This document shows positions 14,788 through 22,840 of a DNA stretch of 39,841 bases, piece after piece. The stretch is from JBLHRE01 sp047625765. GTDB lineage: Bacteria > Bacteroidota > Bacteroidia > Flavobacteriales > JBLHRE01. The notes below the pieces were generated by a model, which made no database searches, was not told where the DNA came from, and saw nothing but the letters and a program-made list of their open reading frames with translations. How positions within the stretch are numbered: position 1 is the first letter of the stretch; each line of letters starts with the position of its first letter. A program made the translations under genes and the position numbers. The stretch covers positions 1 through 39,841 of the forward strand of contig JBLHRE010000002.1 in the NCBI GenBank assembly GCA_047625765.1, written 5' to 3'.

Positions 14788-14997
14788 CTAATTCACTTTA
14801 TTGTCGCAAGTCTTATTTTCACTTGTATTGGCAAAGGAAACAAGACAATCTGGACACAAGCAGTTTGCATACTGTAAATGCAAATATTTTAGCTTTTCTA
14901 AAGTTACTTTATGCTTGGTACACCAGCAACCTGTCTCTTGTTGGCAAGAAAATGGAGCACTACAACGCGCGCATTCTTTTGCTTTGACCTTAGCCAT
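14788..14997 (-). CDS. Cysteine-rich CWC family protein
   Basis: A 69-residue protein with nine cysteines, arranged ECARCSAPFSCQ, TGCWCTKHK and ANCLCPDCLVSF. This is the CWC pattern of a small presumed zinc-binding domain family found in many bacteria; no biochemical function is established. It overlaps the 3' end of folB by 8 bases, so it is translationally coupled, and tRNA-Cys follows 21 bases after the stop. Confidence 0.85.
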   Translation of the reverse strand: MAKVKAKECARCSAPFSCQQETGCWCTKHKVTLEKLKYLHLQYANCLCPDCLVSFANTSENKTCDNKVN

Positions 14998-15340
14998 GCA
15001 TAATTACTTTCACGCTGTCTACTTCTCCCTGTATGGGAGCAGAAATCTTTGTGATATGTAAGCTTAAGTCGTTTATTCCTGCAATTTCTTGTAACATTCT
15101 GTTAATAATGCGCTGCCCTACATGTTCTATCAATTTACTACGAATTGCCATTTCTTCTTGTACAATCAGCGATAATGCGCTATAATCTACCGTATCTTCC
15201 AGTTCGTCAGAAACTATAGCCTTAGAAAAATCGGTGTTTACATGTACATCAATGCTGTAATGTGTACCTACTTTTCCTTCTTCGTCTAAACAACCGTGGT
15301 ACGAGAAGGTTTTTATACCTTGAACTACAATGGTTCCCAT
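14990..15340 (-). CDS. folB: Dihydroneopterin aldolase
   Basis: A 116-residue FolB, converting 7,8-dihydroneopterin to 6-hydroxymethyl-7,8-dihydropterin and glycolaldehyde in folate synthesis. Family features: GIKTFSYHGCLDEEGKVGTHY at the N-terminus, VDYSALSLIVQE in the middle, LIEHVGQRIINRML, and the ISAPIQGEVDSVKV ending (family form KP-x-AP-x-x-G-x-x-x-x-V). The length is normal. The start overlaps the gltX stop, and the 3' end overlaps the CWC gene. Confidence 0.93.
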   Translation of the reverse strand: MGTIVVQGIKTFSYHGCLDEEGKVGTHYSIDVHVNTDFSKAIVSDELEDTVDYSALSLIVQEEMAIRSKLIEHVGQRIINRMLQEIAGINDLSLHITKISAPIQGEVDSVKVIMHG

Positions 15341-16863
15341 TATGCAATGTTTTTTAATGCGGTTTCCATACGGTTTACCACTTCTGATTTACCAAGAATA
15401 CTACAAATATCAAACATAGAAGGTCCCATTCCTTTTCCGGTTACCGCCAATCTAAAACCTGGACCTACTTGTCCAAATCCCAATTCTTTTTTAGCAAGAA
15501 ACTCAGAAAAACAAGCTTCAATAGCAGCAGAACTAAAATCGTCCATTGCGCTGAAGAGTTCTTTTAGCTCGGTAACAATGGCGGGAGTACTGTCCTTCCA
15601 TTTTTTCTTTACCGTTTTTTCATCGTACGAAGTTGGTGCTTCAAAAAAGAACCTTCCTTCTTCTAGCATATCGGCAACAAAAGTGGAGCGTTCTTTCATC
15701 AACTCACAAATAGCAGGAAGTGTTTCAGGGTTAAAAAACAATCCGTTTTCCTTCAATATTGGGATTAATAAGGCTGCCAACTCTTCATTACTATGTGCTC
15801 TTAGATATTGTTGATTGAACCATTTTGTTTTATCAAAATCAAATTTGGCGCCAGATTTATTTACACGTTCAAGGGTAAATGCTGCAACCAATTCGTCCAT
15901 CGAAAATAACTCTTGTTCGGTACCGGGGTTCCATCCTAAGAAAGAAAGCATATTGATAAATGCATCAGGGAAATAACCATTTTCTCTGTAACCAGAAGAG
16001 GCTTCTTTGGTTTCTGGATTTACCCAGTTTGTTGGGAAAACAGGGAAACCCAAACGATCGCCATCACGCTTGCTTAATTTACCGTTACCATCAGGTTTCA
16101 AAATCAATGGTAAATGGGCAAATTCGGGCATATCCCAACCTAAATATTTATAAAGTAAAACATGCAATGGGGCAGAAGGCAACCATTCTTCACCTCTAAT
16201 AACATGTGTAATTTTCATCAAATAATCATCCACCACATTCGCCAAATGGTAAGTAGGCATTCCGTCCGATTTAAACAAAACCTTATCGTCTAGATTTGCG
16301 GTGTTCACAACAACCCAACCACGGATTATATCATTGAAACGAACCTCTTCGTTTCTAGGCATTTTTACCCTTATAACATATTGATCGCCAGCCTCTAAAC
16401 GCTTACCAACCTCTTCTGCAGAAAGCGTTAAAGAGTTTTTCATAGACGAACGATTTACAGCATTGTATTGTGGAGAGGGAACTCCAGCAGCCTTTAAACG
16501 ATCGCGCATTGCAGTTAACTCTTCCGAAGTATCAAAAGCATAATACGCAGTACCATTTTCTAACATTTGTTCGGCATACTGGCGATACATGGCTTTCCTT
16601 TCACTTTGTCTGTAAGGACCATAAGGGCCATCGGCACCTATACCTTCGTCAACTTTAATTCCACACCAAGCCAAAGCATCAACTATATAATCTTCTGCAC
16701 CAGGCACAAAACGCGCTTGATCGGTATCTTCTACTCTTAAAAGAAAATCTCCATTGTGCTTTTTAGCAAAGAGATAATTGTACAATGCTGTTCTTACACC
16801 ACCCATGTGTAATGGGCCAGTTGGACTTGGGGCAAAACGTACCCTTACGCGATTGTTTTCCAT
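15340..16863 (-). CDS. gltX: Glutamyl-tRNA synthetase
   Basis: A 507-residue class I aminoacyl-tRNA synthetase charging tRNA-Glu (and tRNA-Gln if the indirect pathway is used, which fits the gatA nearby). The HIGH motif is PLHMG at about 17-21 within VRFAPSPTGPLHMGGVRTAL; the KMSKS motif is KLSKRDGDR at about 260. YVIRVKMPRNEEVRFNDIIR and the C-terminal anticodon-binding helices are as expected. First gene of the gltX-folB-CWC-tRNA-Cys unit, with a -7 element close upstream. Confidence 0.97.
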   Translation of the reverse strand: MENNRVRVRFAPSPTGPLHMGGVRTALYNYLFAKKHNGDFLLRVEDTDQARFVPGAEDYIVDALAWCGIKVDEGIGADGPYGPYRQSERKAMYRQYAEQMLENGTAYYAFDTSEELTAMRDRLKAAGVPSPQYNAVNRSSMKNSLTLSAEEVGKRLEAGDQYVIRVKMPRNEEVRFNDIIRGWVVVNTANLDDKVLFKSDGMPTYHLANVVDDYLMKITHVIRGEEWLPSAPLHVLLYKYLGWDMPEFAHLPLILKPDGNGKLSKRDGDRLGFPVFPTNWVNPETKEASSGYRENGYFPDAFINMLSFLGWNPGTEQELFSMDELVAAFTLERVNKSGAKFDFDKTKWFNQQYLRAHSNEELAALLIPILKENGLFFNPETLPAICELMKERSTFVADMLEEGRFFFEAPTSYDEKTVKKKWKDSTPAIVTELKELFSAMDDFSSAAIEACFSEFLAKKELGFGQVGPGFRLAVTGKGMGPSMFDICSILGKSEVVNRMETALKNIA

Positions 16864-16882
16864 GCTTTTTTCTTTAAGGCGG

Positions 16883-16890
16883 CAAAGATA
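16883..16890 (-). promoter_or_regulatory. -7 element (TATCTTTG) for gltX
   Basis: On the minus strand TATCTTTG fits TAnnTTTG, 20 bases before the gltX ATG. A TTG lies 16 bases upstream (16907-16909). Confidence 0.55.
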
Positions 16891-16966
16891 CCATTCTATA
16901 CCAAATCAACGTTATTTAAAAGTGTTTAAGGCACTGCAAATAAGATTACTTGCTGTTATTATTTAC

Positions 16967-16974
16967 TACTTTTG
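16967..16974 (+). promoter_or_regulatory. -7 element (TACTTTTG) abutting the DUF4175 start
   Basis: TACTTTTG ends five bases before ATG 16980, so transcription would begin at or next to the start codon. Confidence 0.5.
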
Positions 16975-16979
16975 CAAGT

Positions 16980-19900
16980 ATGCAGAACTCCTATCTATAT
17001 CTCATCAATAAATTAGATGCTTTTATCAAGCGGTTTTATAAAAACCGCCTGTTAAAAGGCTTTATCTATTCATTAGCTTTATGGTTGAGTTTTTACTTGA
17101 TTGTTGCTTTTGCTGAATATTTTTTTCGTTTTGACACCCTTACCAGAACCGTACTTTTTTATCTGTTTGTAATAGTAAATGGCGCAATAGGATACAAGTA
17201 TTTGGTTGTTCCAATTTTGCGCCTGTATCAGATCGGAGATAGAATATCGCACCAACAAGCAGCGGGAATATTAGGGAATCATTTTCCAGAGGTAAGCGAC
17301 AAACTTTTAAACCTTTTGCAATTAAATTCTGATGCTGGAAATAATGACTTGGCTATGGCAAGTGTTATTCAAAAGTCGGAAGATTTGAAATTGGTTAATT
17401 TCTCAAATGCCATTGATTTTAAAGCGAACAAGAAGTATTTGAAATATGCAAGTATCCCGGTTTTGGTGATTCTTATTTTATTGGTTTCTGGCAGAAAGGA
17501 AATTCTGAGTTCTGCTACCCATAGAATCATTAACCATACAGAATCATTTGTGCCACCACCACCATTTGTATTAGAGATTGTTAATGAGGAGCTTACGGGC
17601 AGAGTAGGGTCTAATTTTGATCTGCGGGTAAAGCTTATTGGTGATACTTCGCCAGAGAAACTGTTTGTTGTTTTTAATGGACAACGTTATCAATCTTCTA
17701 AATTTAATACGGGTGAGTTTGGATTTAGCTTCAAAAATCTATCGAGAGACATTTCATTCCGCATAGAATCTGGAGTAGTAAAAAGCGAAGATTTTCTTTT
17801 GAAGGTGGTTCCTTCTCCTATCATTTCCAATTTCCAGGTTGATTTGGATTATCCTAAGTACACAGGTATAAAAGACGAACTGTTAGAAAACATTGGTGAT
17901 CTATCCATTCCAGCAGGAACCATAATAAAATGGAAAGTTGCGACTAAGAATGTAGACCAGCTTATCCTAAAGGCTACTGATTCGGTATTGATTGCAGATA
18001 AGGGAGGCAATGGTTTTTATGCATTGGAGTACCAATCAAATACACCGTTTAAATATACCTTATCTACTGAAAATCAATTTGTTAAAGATAATTTATCGCT
18101 GGAATACTCTGTTGATATTATTGCTGATTTATACCCAAGAATCAATGTGAAGTCTATTAAGGATTCGTTGGACTTGCAGAATTATTATTTCTCTGGATTG
18201 ATAAATGATGACTACGGATTTAGTAATTTAAGTTTGAAATACCGAAAATCTGGCGATAAAGAGTTTAATTCTAAAAGGCTCGATATTCCGACAGGGACAA
18301 CGAACCATCCATTTTTTTACTACTGGGATTTAAAAACAGATTCATTGGAACAAGGATCAACTTACGAGTATTATTTTCAGGTTTTTGACAATGATGGGGT
18401 TAATGGTTGCAAGTCTGCCCGCACAAATTTGGCAATTCTTAAAGTACTAAGTAAAGAAGATTTAAGAGACAAAAAGAGTAAGGATGATGCAGATTTAAAG
18501 AAGGATCTTTTCGAGGCGGTAAACGAGGCCAAGGTAATTAAGGACGAAATAGCGAAGCTGCACAAAGACCTGTTGCAAAAGAAAAAAATGACCTGGCAGG
18601 ACGAGGAAAGATTAAAGAAAATATTAGAGCAACAAAAGAAATTAGAGCAGAAGGTACAGAAGCTGGCAGACGAACAAAAAAAGAACAATGACAAGCGTTC
18701 TTCATTAAGTCCCGTGGAAGAACGCTTACTTGAAAAGCAAAAGCGATTGGAACAATTGTTTAACGAAGTTTTAAGTGAAGAAAATAAGGAGATGTTGCGT
18801 GAAATGGAGGAACTGATGAAGAACCTCGACAAAGAATCTTTGGAAAAGGACTTGGAAAAATTGCAGTTGAAGAATGAGAATATTGAGAAAGAATTGGATA
18901 GGAATTTAGAGCTTTTTAAAGAATTGGAATTTGAGCAGAAATTGGAAGAGCAAATCCAACGCTTAGATGAACTGTCAGAAGAGCAAGACGCGTTGAACAA
19001 GGAGCTTGAAAACTCCGACAAGAAGGATTTGGATAAATTAAAAGAGAAGCAAGATTCATTAAATAAGAAATTTGAGAAGTTTTCTGAAGAAGAAAGAAAG
19101 CTAGAGGATTTGAATGATGCTTTAGAAAAACCTAAAAAGTTACCAAATAACGAAGAAAAAGAGCAAGAGGTAAAAGAAGATATGGAAGGTGCATCCGAAA
19201 AGATGGAATCTGGAGATAAAAAAGATTCGGATAAAAAACAAAAAGATGCCAAGAAAGGCATGGATGAAATGAAGGAAGAAATGGAAGGGATGCAAGGACA
19301 GATGGCAGCCGCTAAGCAATCAGAGGACATGGAGGCTCTAAGACAGCTTTTAGACAACCTTGTCAAGCTTTCCTTAGACCAGGAAGGAGTGATGGATGAT
19401 CTTGCTTCTACCGAAGGGTCTGACCCTCGTTACAAAGCCATCATTAGAAATCAATATAGAATACAAGAGGAGTCTGTTTTAATACAGGACTCTTTGGAGG
19501 CTTTAAGCAAGCGTGTAGAACAGATTGAGCCAGTTGTTACGCGTGAGTTGTCTTTGGTGGTGGATAATATAGGTAAGTCTATTGCATATTTGGCGGACGG
19601 TAAAAGGCCAGAAGCACAATCGCGCCAACAATATGTTATGACATCCGCTAACAATTTGGCATTGCTGTTAGATGAAGTATTGCAGCAAATGCAGAAGCAA
19701 ATGTCAGAGATGATGAAGGGAGATCAGAATTGCCAGAAACCAGGCAATGGCAAACCGTCACCAAGCTCAATGGAAAGCATGAGCAAGAAGCTCAAGGATC
19801 AGTTGGGTAAGATGAAAGGAATGAAGGGGAAAGGCGAAAAGCCAGGCGATAAACCAGGAGGAGGTAAGTCGGGTAAAGGAGGTATGAGTAAAGAGTTTGC

Positions 19901-20312
19901 AAGGATGGCCGCAGAACAGGAGGCATTAAGGCAGCAGTTGCAGGAAATGTCGGATGAGATGTCGAATGGAAAAGGAAATGGAAGCAACCCTATTGATAAA
20001 GCGATTAAGAATCTGGAAGAAAATCAGGATGATTTAATCAACGGTAGAATTACGAAAGAAACCTTAAAGCGCCAAGAAGATATTCTTACGCGCTTGTTGG
20101 AGGCAGAGAAAAGTGAACGCGAAAGAGAGAAAGACAACAAGCGTAAGTCTAATGAGAACTTGATCGATTATGAATTGGATAGCCCGAATGGTAAGCAATT
20201 GGAATTGTTAAAAAAGAACCAGAAGGAACTCTTAAATAAAGCGCCTTTAAATCTTTCTCCGTATTATAAAAACAGATCTAAAGAGTACTTTAAAACACTG
20301 CCTAATGAGTAA
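16980..20312 (+). CDS. DUF4175 family membrane protein with long coiled coil
   Basis: An 1110-residue Bacteroidota DUF4175 protein. I take ATG 16980 (MQNSYLYLINKLDAFIKRFY); the ten residues upstream lie across the promoter. Two helices at about 25-72 and one at about 157-172 (ASIPVLVILILLVSG) anchor it in the inner membrane. A beta-rich extracytoplasmic part follows (about 190-490, with FQVDLDYPKYTGIKDELLEN). A highly charged Lys/Glu coiled coil then runs from about 490 to 800. After another helical stretch there is a Gly/Lys/Met-rich low-complexity region (about 910-965). The function is unknown; an envelope or mechanical role is a guess. Its stop overlaps ybeY by 8 bases. Confidence 0.88.
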   Translation: MQNSYLYLINKLDAFIKRFYKNRLLKGFIYSLALWLSFYLIVAFAEYFFRFDTLTRTVLFYLFVIVNGAIGYKYLVVPILRLYQIGDRISHQQAAGILGNHFPEVSDKLLNLLQLNSDAGNNDLAMASVIQKSEDLKLVNFSNAIDFKANKKYLKYASIPVLVILILLVSGRKEILSSATHRIINHTESFVPPPPFVLEIVNEELTGRVGSNFDLRVKLIGDTSPEKLFVVFNGQRYQSSKFNTGEFGFSFKNLSRDISFRIESGVVKSEDFLLKVVPSPIISNFQVDLDYPKYTGIKDELLENIGDLSIPAGTIIKWKVATKNVDQLILKATDSVLIADKGGNGFYALEYQSNTPFKYTLSTENQFVKDNLSLEYSVDIIADLYPRINVKSIKDSLDLQNYYFSGLINDDYGFSNLSLKYRKSGDKEFNSKRLDIPTGTTNHPFFYYWDLKTDSLEQGSTYEYYFQVFDNDGVNGCKSARTNLAILKVLSKEDLRDKKSKDDADLKKDLFEAVNEAKVIKDEIAKLHKDLLQKKKMTWQDEERLKKILEQQKKLEQKVQKLADEQKKNNDKRSSLSPVEERLLEKQKRLEQLFNEVLSEENKEMLREMEELMKNLDKESLEKDLEKLQLKNENIEKELDRNLELFKELEFEQKLEEQIQRLDELSEEQDALNKELENSDKKDLDKLKEKQDSLNKKFEKFSEEERKLEDLNDALEKPKKLPNNEEKEQEVKEDMEGASEKMESGDKKDSDKKQKDAKKGMDEMKEEMEGMQGQMAAAKQSEDMEALRQLLDNLVKLSLDQEGVMDDLASTEGSDPRYKAIIRNQYRIQEESVLIQDSLEALSKRVEQIEPVVTRELSLVVDNIGKSIAYLADGKRPEAQSRQQYVMTSANNLALLLDEVLQQMQKQMSEMMKGDQNCQKPGNGKPSPSSMESMSKKLKDQLGKMKGMKGKGEKPGDKPGGGKSGKGGMSKEFARMAAEQEALRQQLQEMSDEMSNGKGNGSNPIDKAIKNLEENQDDLINGRITKETLKRQEDILTRLLEAEKSEREREKDNKRKSNENLIDYELDSPNGKQLELLKKNQKELLNKAPLNLSPYYKNRSKEYFKTLPNE

Positions 20313-20739
20313 TATATTATTCGAATCACTAAACGATTTTCGGCTACATGATGAGGGCTATTTGGACCAATGGCTGTCTGGAATTATTTTGTCAGAAGGA
20401 AAGGAGCTTGGAGAGTTGAGTTATTTCTTTTGTAGCGATGATTATTTATTGGCGCTAAATATGGAGCACCTAGATCATGATACGTATACCGATATTATCA
20501 CATTTGATTACTGCGAAGGAGATGTTGTTCACTCAGATATTTTCGTTTCCACAGACAGGGTAAAAGAGAATGCAGAAACTAATAATGTAAGTTTTGAGGA
20601 GGAATTGCATAGAGTGATGGTGCACGGAATTCTGCACCTATTAGGGCAAGGAGATAAGACAGAAGCGGAGGCATTGGAGATGAAAATCAAGGAAAATGCA
20701 TCATTAAAAACGAGACCTAAATCGCTTTTAAGCGATTGA
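20305..20739 (+). CDS. ybeY: Endoribonuclease YbeY
   Basis: A 144-residue YbeY/UPF0054 family metal-dependent RNase needed for 16S rRNA 3'-end maturation and ribosome quality control. The zinc motif is HGILHLLGQGDKT (His 107 and His 111). The usual form is HGxLHLxGYDH with a third His; here that position is Asp-Lys, a pattern I know from other Bacteroidota (GYxDK), so it is likely lineage-typical rather than inactivating. The upstream block DTYTDIITFDYCEGDVVHSDIF is as expected. The start overlaps the DUF4175 stop; a parS site lies between this gene and mnmG. Confidence 0.93.
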   Translation: MSNILFESLNDFRLHDEGYLDQWLSGIILSEGKELGELSYFFCSDDYLLALNMEHLDHDTYTDIITFDYCEGDVVHSDIFVSTDRVKENAETNNVSFEEELHRVMVHGILHLLGQGDKTEAEALEMKIKENASLKTRPKSLLSD

Positions 20740-20755
20740 TGTTTCACGTGAAACA
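20740..20755. promoter_or_regulatory. parS: parS centromere site 1 (ParB binding)
   Basis: TGTTTCACGTGAAACA, a perfect 16-bp palindrome identical to the bacterial parS consensus. It falls exactly in the 24 bases between ybeY and mnmG. Confidence 0.9.
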
Positions 20756-20763
20756 ATAGAGAT

Positions 20764-22632
20764 ATGTTTGAGGATATTTATGATGTTGTAGTTGTTGGCG
20801 GAGGTCATGCTGGTTGCGAGGCTGCAGCAGCTGCTGCTAACTTGGGGTCGAAAACACTACTGGTTACAATGAGCTTACAGAACATTGCGCAGATGTCTTG
20901 TAATCCTGCAATGGGTGGAATTGCCAAAGGGCAGATCGTAAGAGAGATTGATGCTTTAGGCGGTTATAGCGGAATTGTAACCGACAAAACAATGATCCAA
21001 TTTAGGATGCTGAACAGGTCTAAGGGGCCTGCAATGCATAGCCCAAGAGCGCAGAGCGACCGCATGCGTTTTGCTGAGGAATGGAGATTAATGTTGGAGC
21101 GAACGGACAGTTTGGATTTTTGGCAAGAGATGGTTACCGAGATTATTGTTGAAAACGGGAAGGTCTGTGGTGTAAAAACTGCAATGGGAATTGAGATAAG
21201 ATCTAAGTCTGTTATTCTAACCAATGGCACCTTTTTAAATGGAACTATCCATATTGGCGAAAAGAAATTTGGAGGAGGAAGAGCAGGAGAGTCTGCTAGT
21301 TTCGGAATAACAGAACAGCTTGTTTCTTTGGGTTTCGAAAGTGGAAGAATGAAAACAGGAACGCCTCCAAGGGTGGACGGAAGGTCCTTGGATTATTCTA
21401 AAATGGAGGAACAAAGTGGCGATGTTAACCCAAACAAATTTAGTTACACTTCAACAGAAAATTTAACGAAACAAAGAAGTTGTTACATCACTTATACCAA
21501 TCCTGAGGTGCATGAAGTTTTACGTGAAGGCTTCGAAAAGTCACCGATGTTCACGGGTAGAATTCAGGGTTTAGGACCGAGGTATTGTCCATCGATCGAG
21601 GATAAAATTGACCGTTTTGCAGATAAAAACAGGCACCAGATTTTTGTGGAGCCGGAGGGCTGGGAAACGTGTGAAATATATGTGAATGGATTTTCTACAT
21701 CATTGCCAGAGGATATTCAGAGTAAGGCGATTCGTTTGATTCCTGGTTTCGAGAACGTGAAAATGTTTAGACCGGGCTATGCTATTGAGTATGATTTTTT
21801 CCCGCCAACACAATTGAAACATACCCTAGAAACCAAATTGGTTTCGGGATTGTATTTCTCTGGTCAAATTAATGGAACAACTGGATACGAAGAAGCGGCT
21901 TGCCAAGGACTGATGGCGGGCATCAATGCTCATTTAAAAATAAGGGGAAAGGATGAGTTTATTTTGCCAAGATCAGAAGCTTATATAGGAGTTCTGATTG
22001 ATGATTTAATTACAAAAGGTACAGATGAGCCGTATAGGATGTTTACCTCTAGGGCGGAATACAGGTTGTTGTTAAGACAAGATAATGCGGATATTCGATT
22101 AACGAAAAAAGGATTTGATTTAGGTTTAGCATCAAAAGAGCGCTTGGATAGGATGAATGAAAAAGTTCGCCTGTCAAGTATATTAAGTGAGTTTCTGAGA
22201 GTTACTAGCGGAAGCCCTGACGAGCTTAATTCTATTTTAGAGGGCTTGGAGTCTGCAACTATCAAACAAAAAACGAGGTTGTTTCAGATCTTGGCTAGAC
22301 CTCAGGTTGCTTTTTCGGACTTACGTATTTTGCCTAAAATCGAAAAATTTCTGCTAGATAATGCTATAGACGAAGAGTCTATAGAGCAAATGGAAATAGA
22401 GTGTAAGTACTCTGGATATTTGCAAAAGGAAAAAGACAATGCAGCAAAACTAAGTAGATTAGAAGGCTTGAAAATTCCGGACTATGTGGATTATGAAACT
22501 TTAAAATCTTTGTCAACAGAGGCAAAAGAAAAGTTAGGTAAGATTAAACCAAAAACAATTGCACAAGCATCTCGAATAAGTGGAGTCTCTCCTTCTGATG
22601 TTTCTGTTCTATTGGTGCATATGGGTAGGTAA
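20764..22632 (+). CDS. mnmG: tRNA uridine-5-carboxymethylaminomethyl synthesis enzyme MnmG
   Basis: A 622-residue MnmG (GidA) which, with MnmE, uses FAD and methylenetetrahydrofolate to build the cmnm5 modification at wobble U34 of several tRNAs. The FAD site is VVVVGGGHAGCEAAAAAANLG at about 8-28. Typical family blocks follow: SCNPAMGGIAKG, DKTMIQFRMLNRSKGPAM, the GESASFGITEQL region, RMKTGTPPRVDGRS and QINGTTGYEEAACQGL. The C-terminal tRNA/MnmE-binding helices end in ASRISGVSPSDVSVLLVHMG. Full length. It is flanked on both sides by parS sites. Confidence 0.98.
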   Translation: MFEDIYDVVVVGGGHAGCEAAAAAANLGSKTLLVTMSLQNIAQMSCNPAMGGIAKGQIVREIDALGGYSGIVTDKTMIQFRMLNRSKGPAMHSPRAQSDRMRFAEEWRLMLERTDSLDFWQEMVTEIIVENGKVCGVKTAMGIEIRSKSVILTNGTFLNGTIHIGEKKFGGGRAGESASFGITEQLVSLGFESGRMKTGTPPRVDGRSLDYSKMEEQSGDVNPNKFSYTSTENLTKQRSCYITYTNPEVHEVLREGFEKSPMFTGRIQGLGPRYCPSIEDKIDRFADKNRHQIFVEPEGWETCEIYVNGFSTSLPEDIQSKAIRLIPGFENVKMFRPGYAIEYDFFPPTQLKHTLETKLVSGLYFSGQINGTTGYEEAACQGLMAGINAHLKIRGKDEFILPRSEAYIGVLIDDLITKGTDEPYRMFTSRAEYRLLLRQDNADIRLTKKGFDLGLASKERLDRMNEKVRLSSILSEFLRVTSGSPDELNSILEGLESATIKQKTRLFQILARPQVAFSDLRILPKIEKFLLDNAIDEESIEQMEIECKYSGYLQKEKDNAAKLSRLEGLKIPDYVDYETLKSLSTEAKEKLGKIKPKTIAQASRISGVSPSDVSVLLVHMGR

Positions 22633-22633
22633 T

Positions 22634-22649
22634 TGTTTCACGTGAAACG
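22634..22649. promoter_or_regulatory. parS: parS centromere site 2
   Basis: TGTTTCACGTGAAACG: the 14-bp palindromic core GTTTCACGTGAAAC is perfect and one outer base differs from site 1. It starts two bases after the mnmG stop. Confidence 0.85.
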
Positions 22650-22840
22650 AGCTATACTTTTTAGGGGTATGTATCGTTCTTTAATGGTATTTAGCATTTT
22701 GACTCTAAGCTTGGAGGTTATTTTGCAAAATTGAGCATTTAAAGACCTATTTCGGCATAAAGGGTCGCTCTGGACTAAGTACTAGAGAAAGTCAAAATAA
22801 GCGCTTAAACTTTAATTTTTTACAACTTACTATAAATCAA

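Noticed and set aside
14801..15061. 86-codon plus-strand frame
   Set aside because: Lies entirely opposite the CWC and folB genes, both well supported.
18377..19366. 329-codon open frame on the minus strand, serine-rich
   Set aside because: It mirrors the Lys/Glu-rich coiled coil of the DUF4175 gene (AAA/GAA codons read as TTT/TTC on the other strand). No start signal or recognisable domain.
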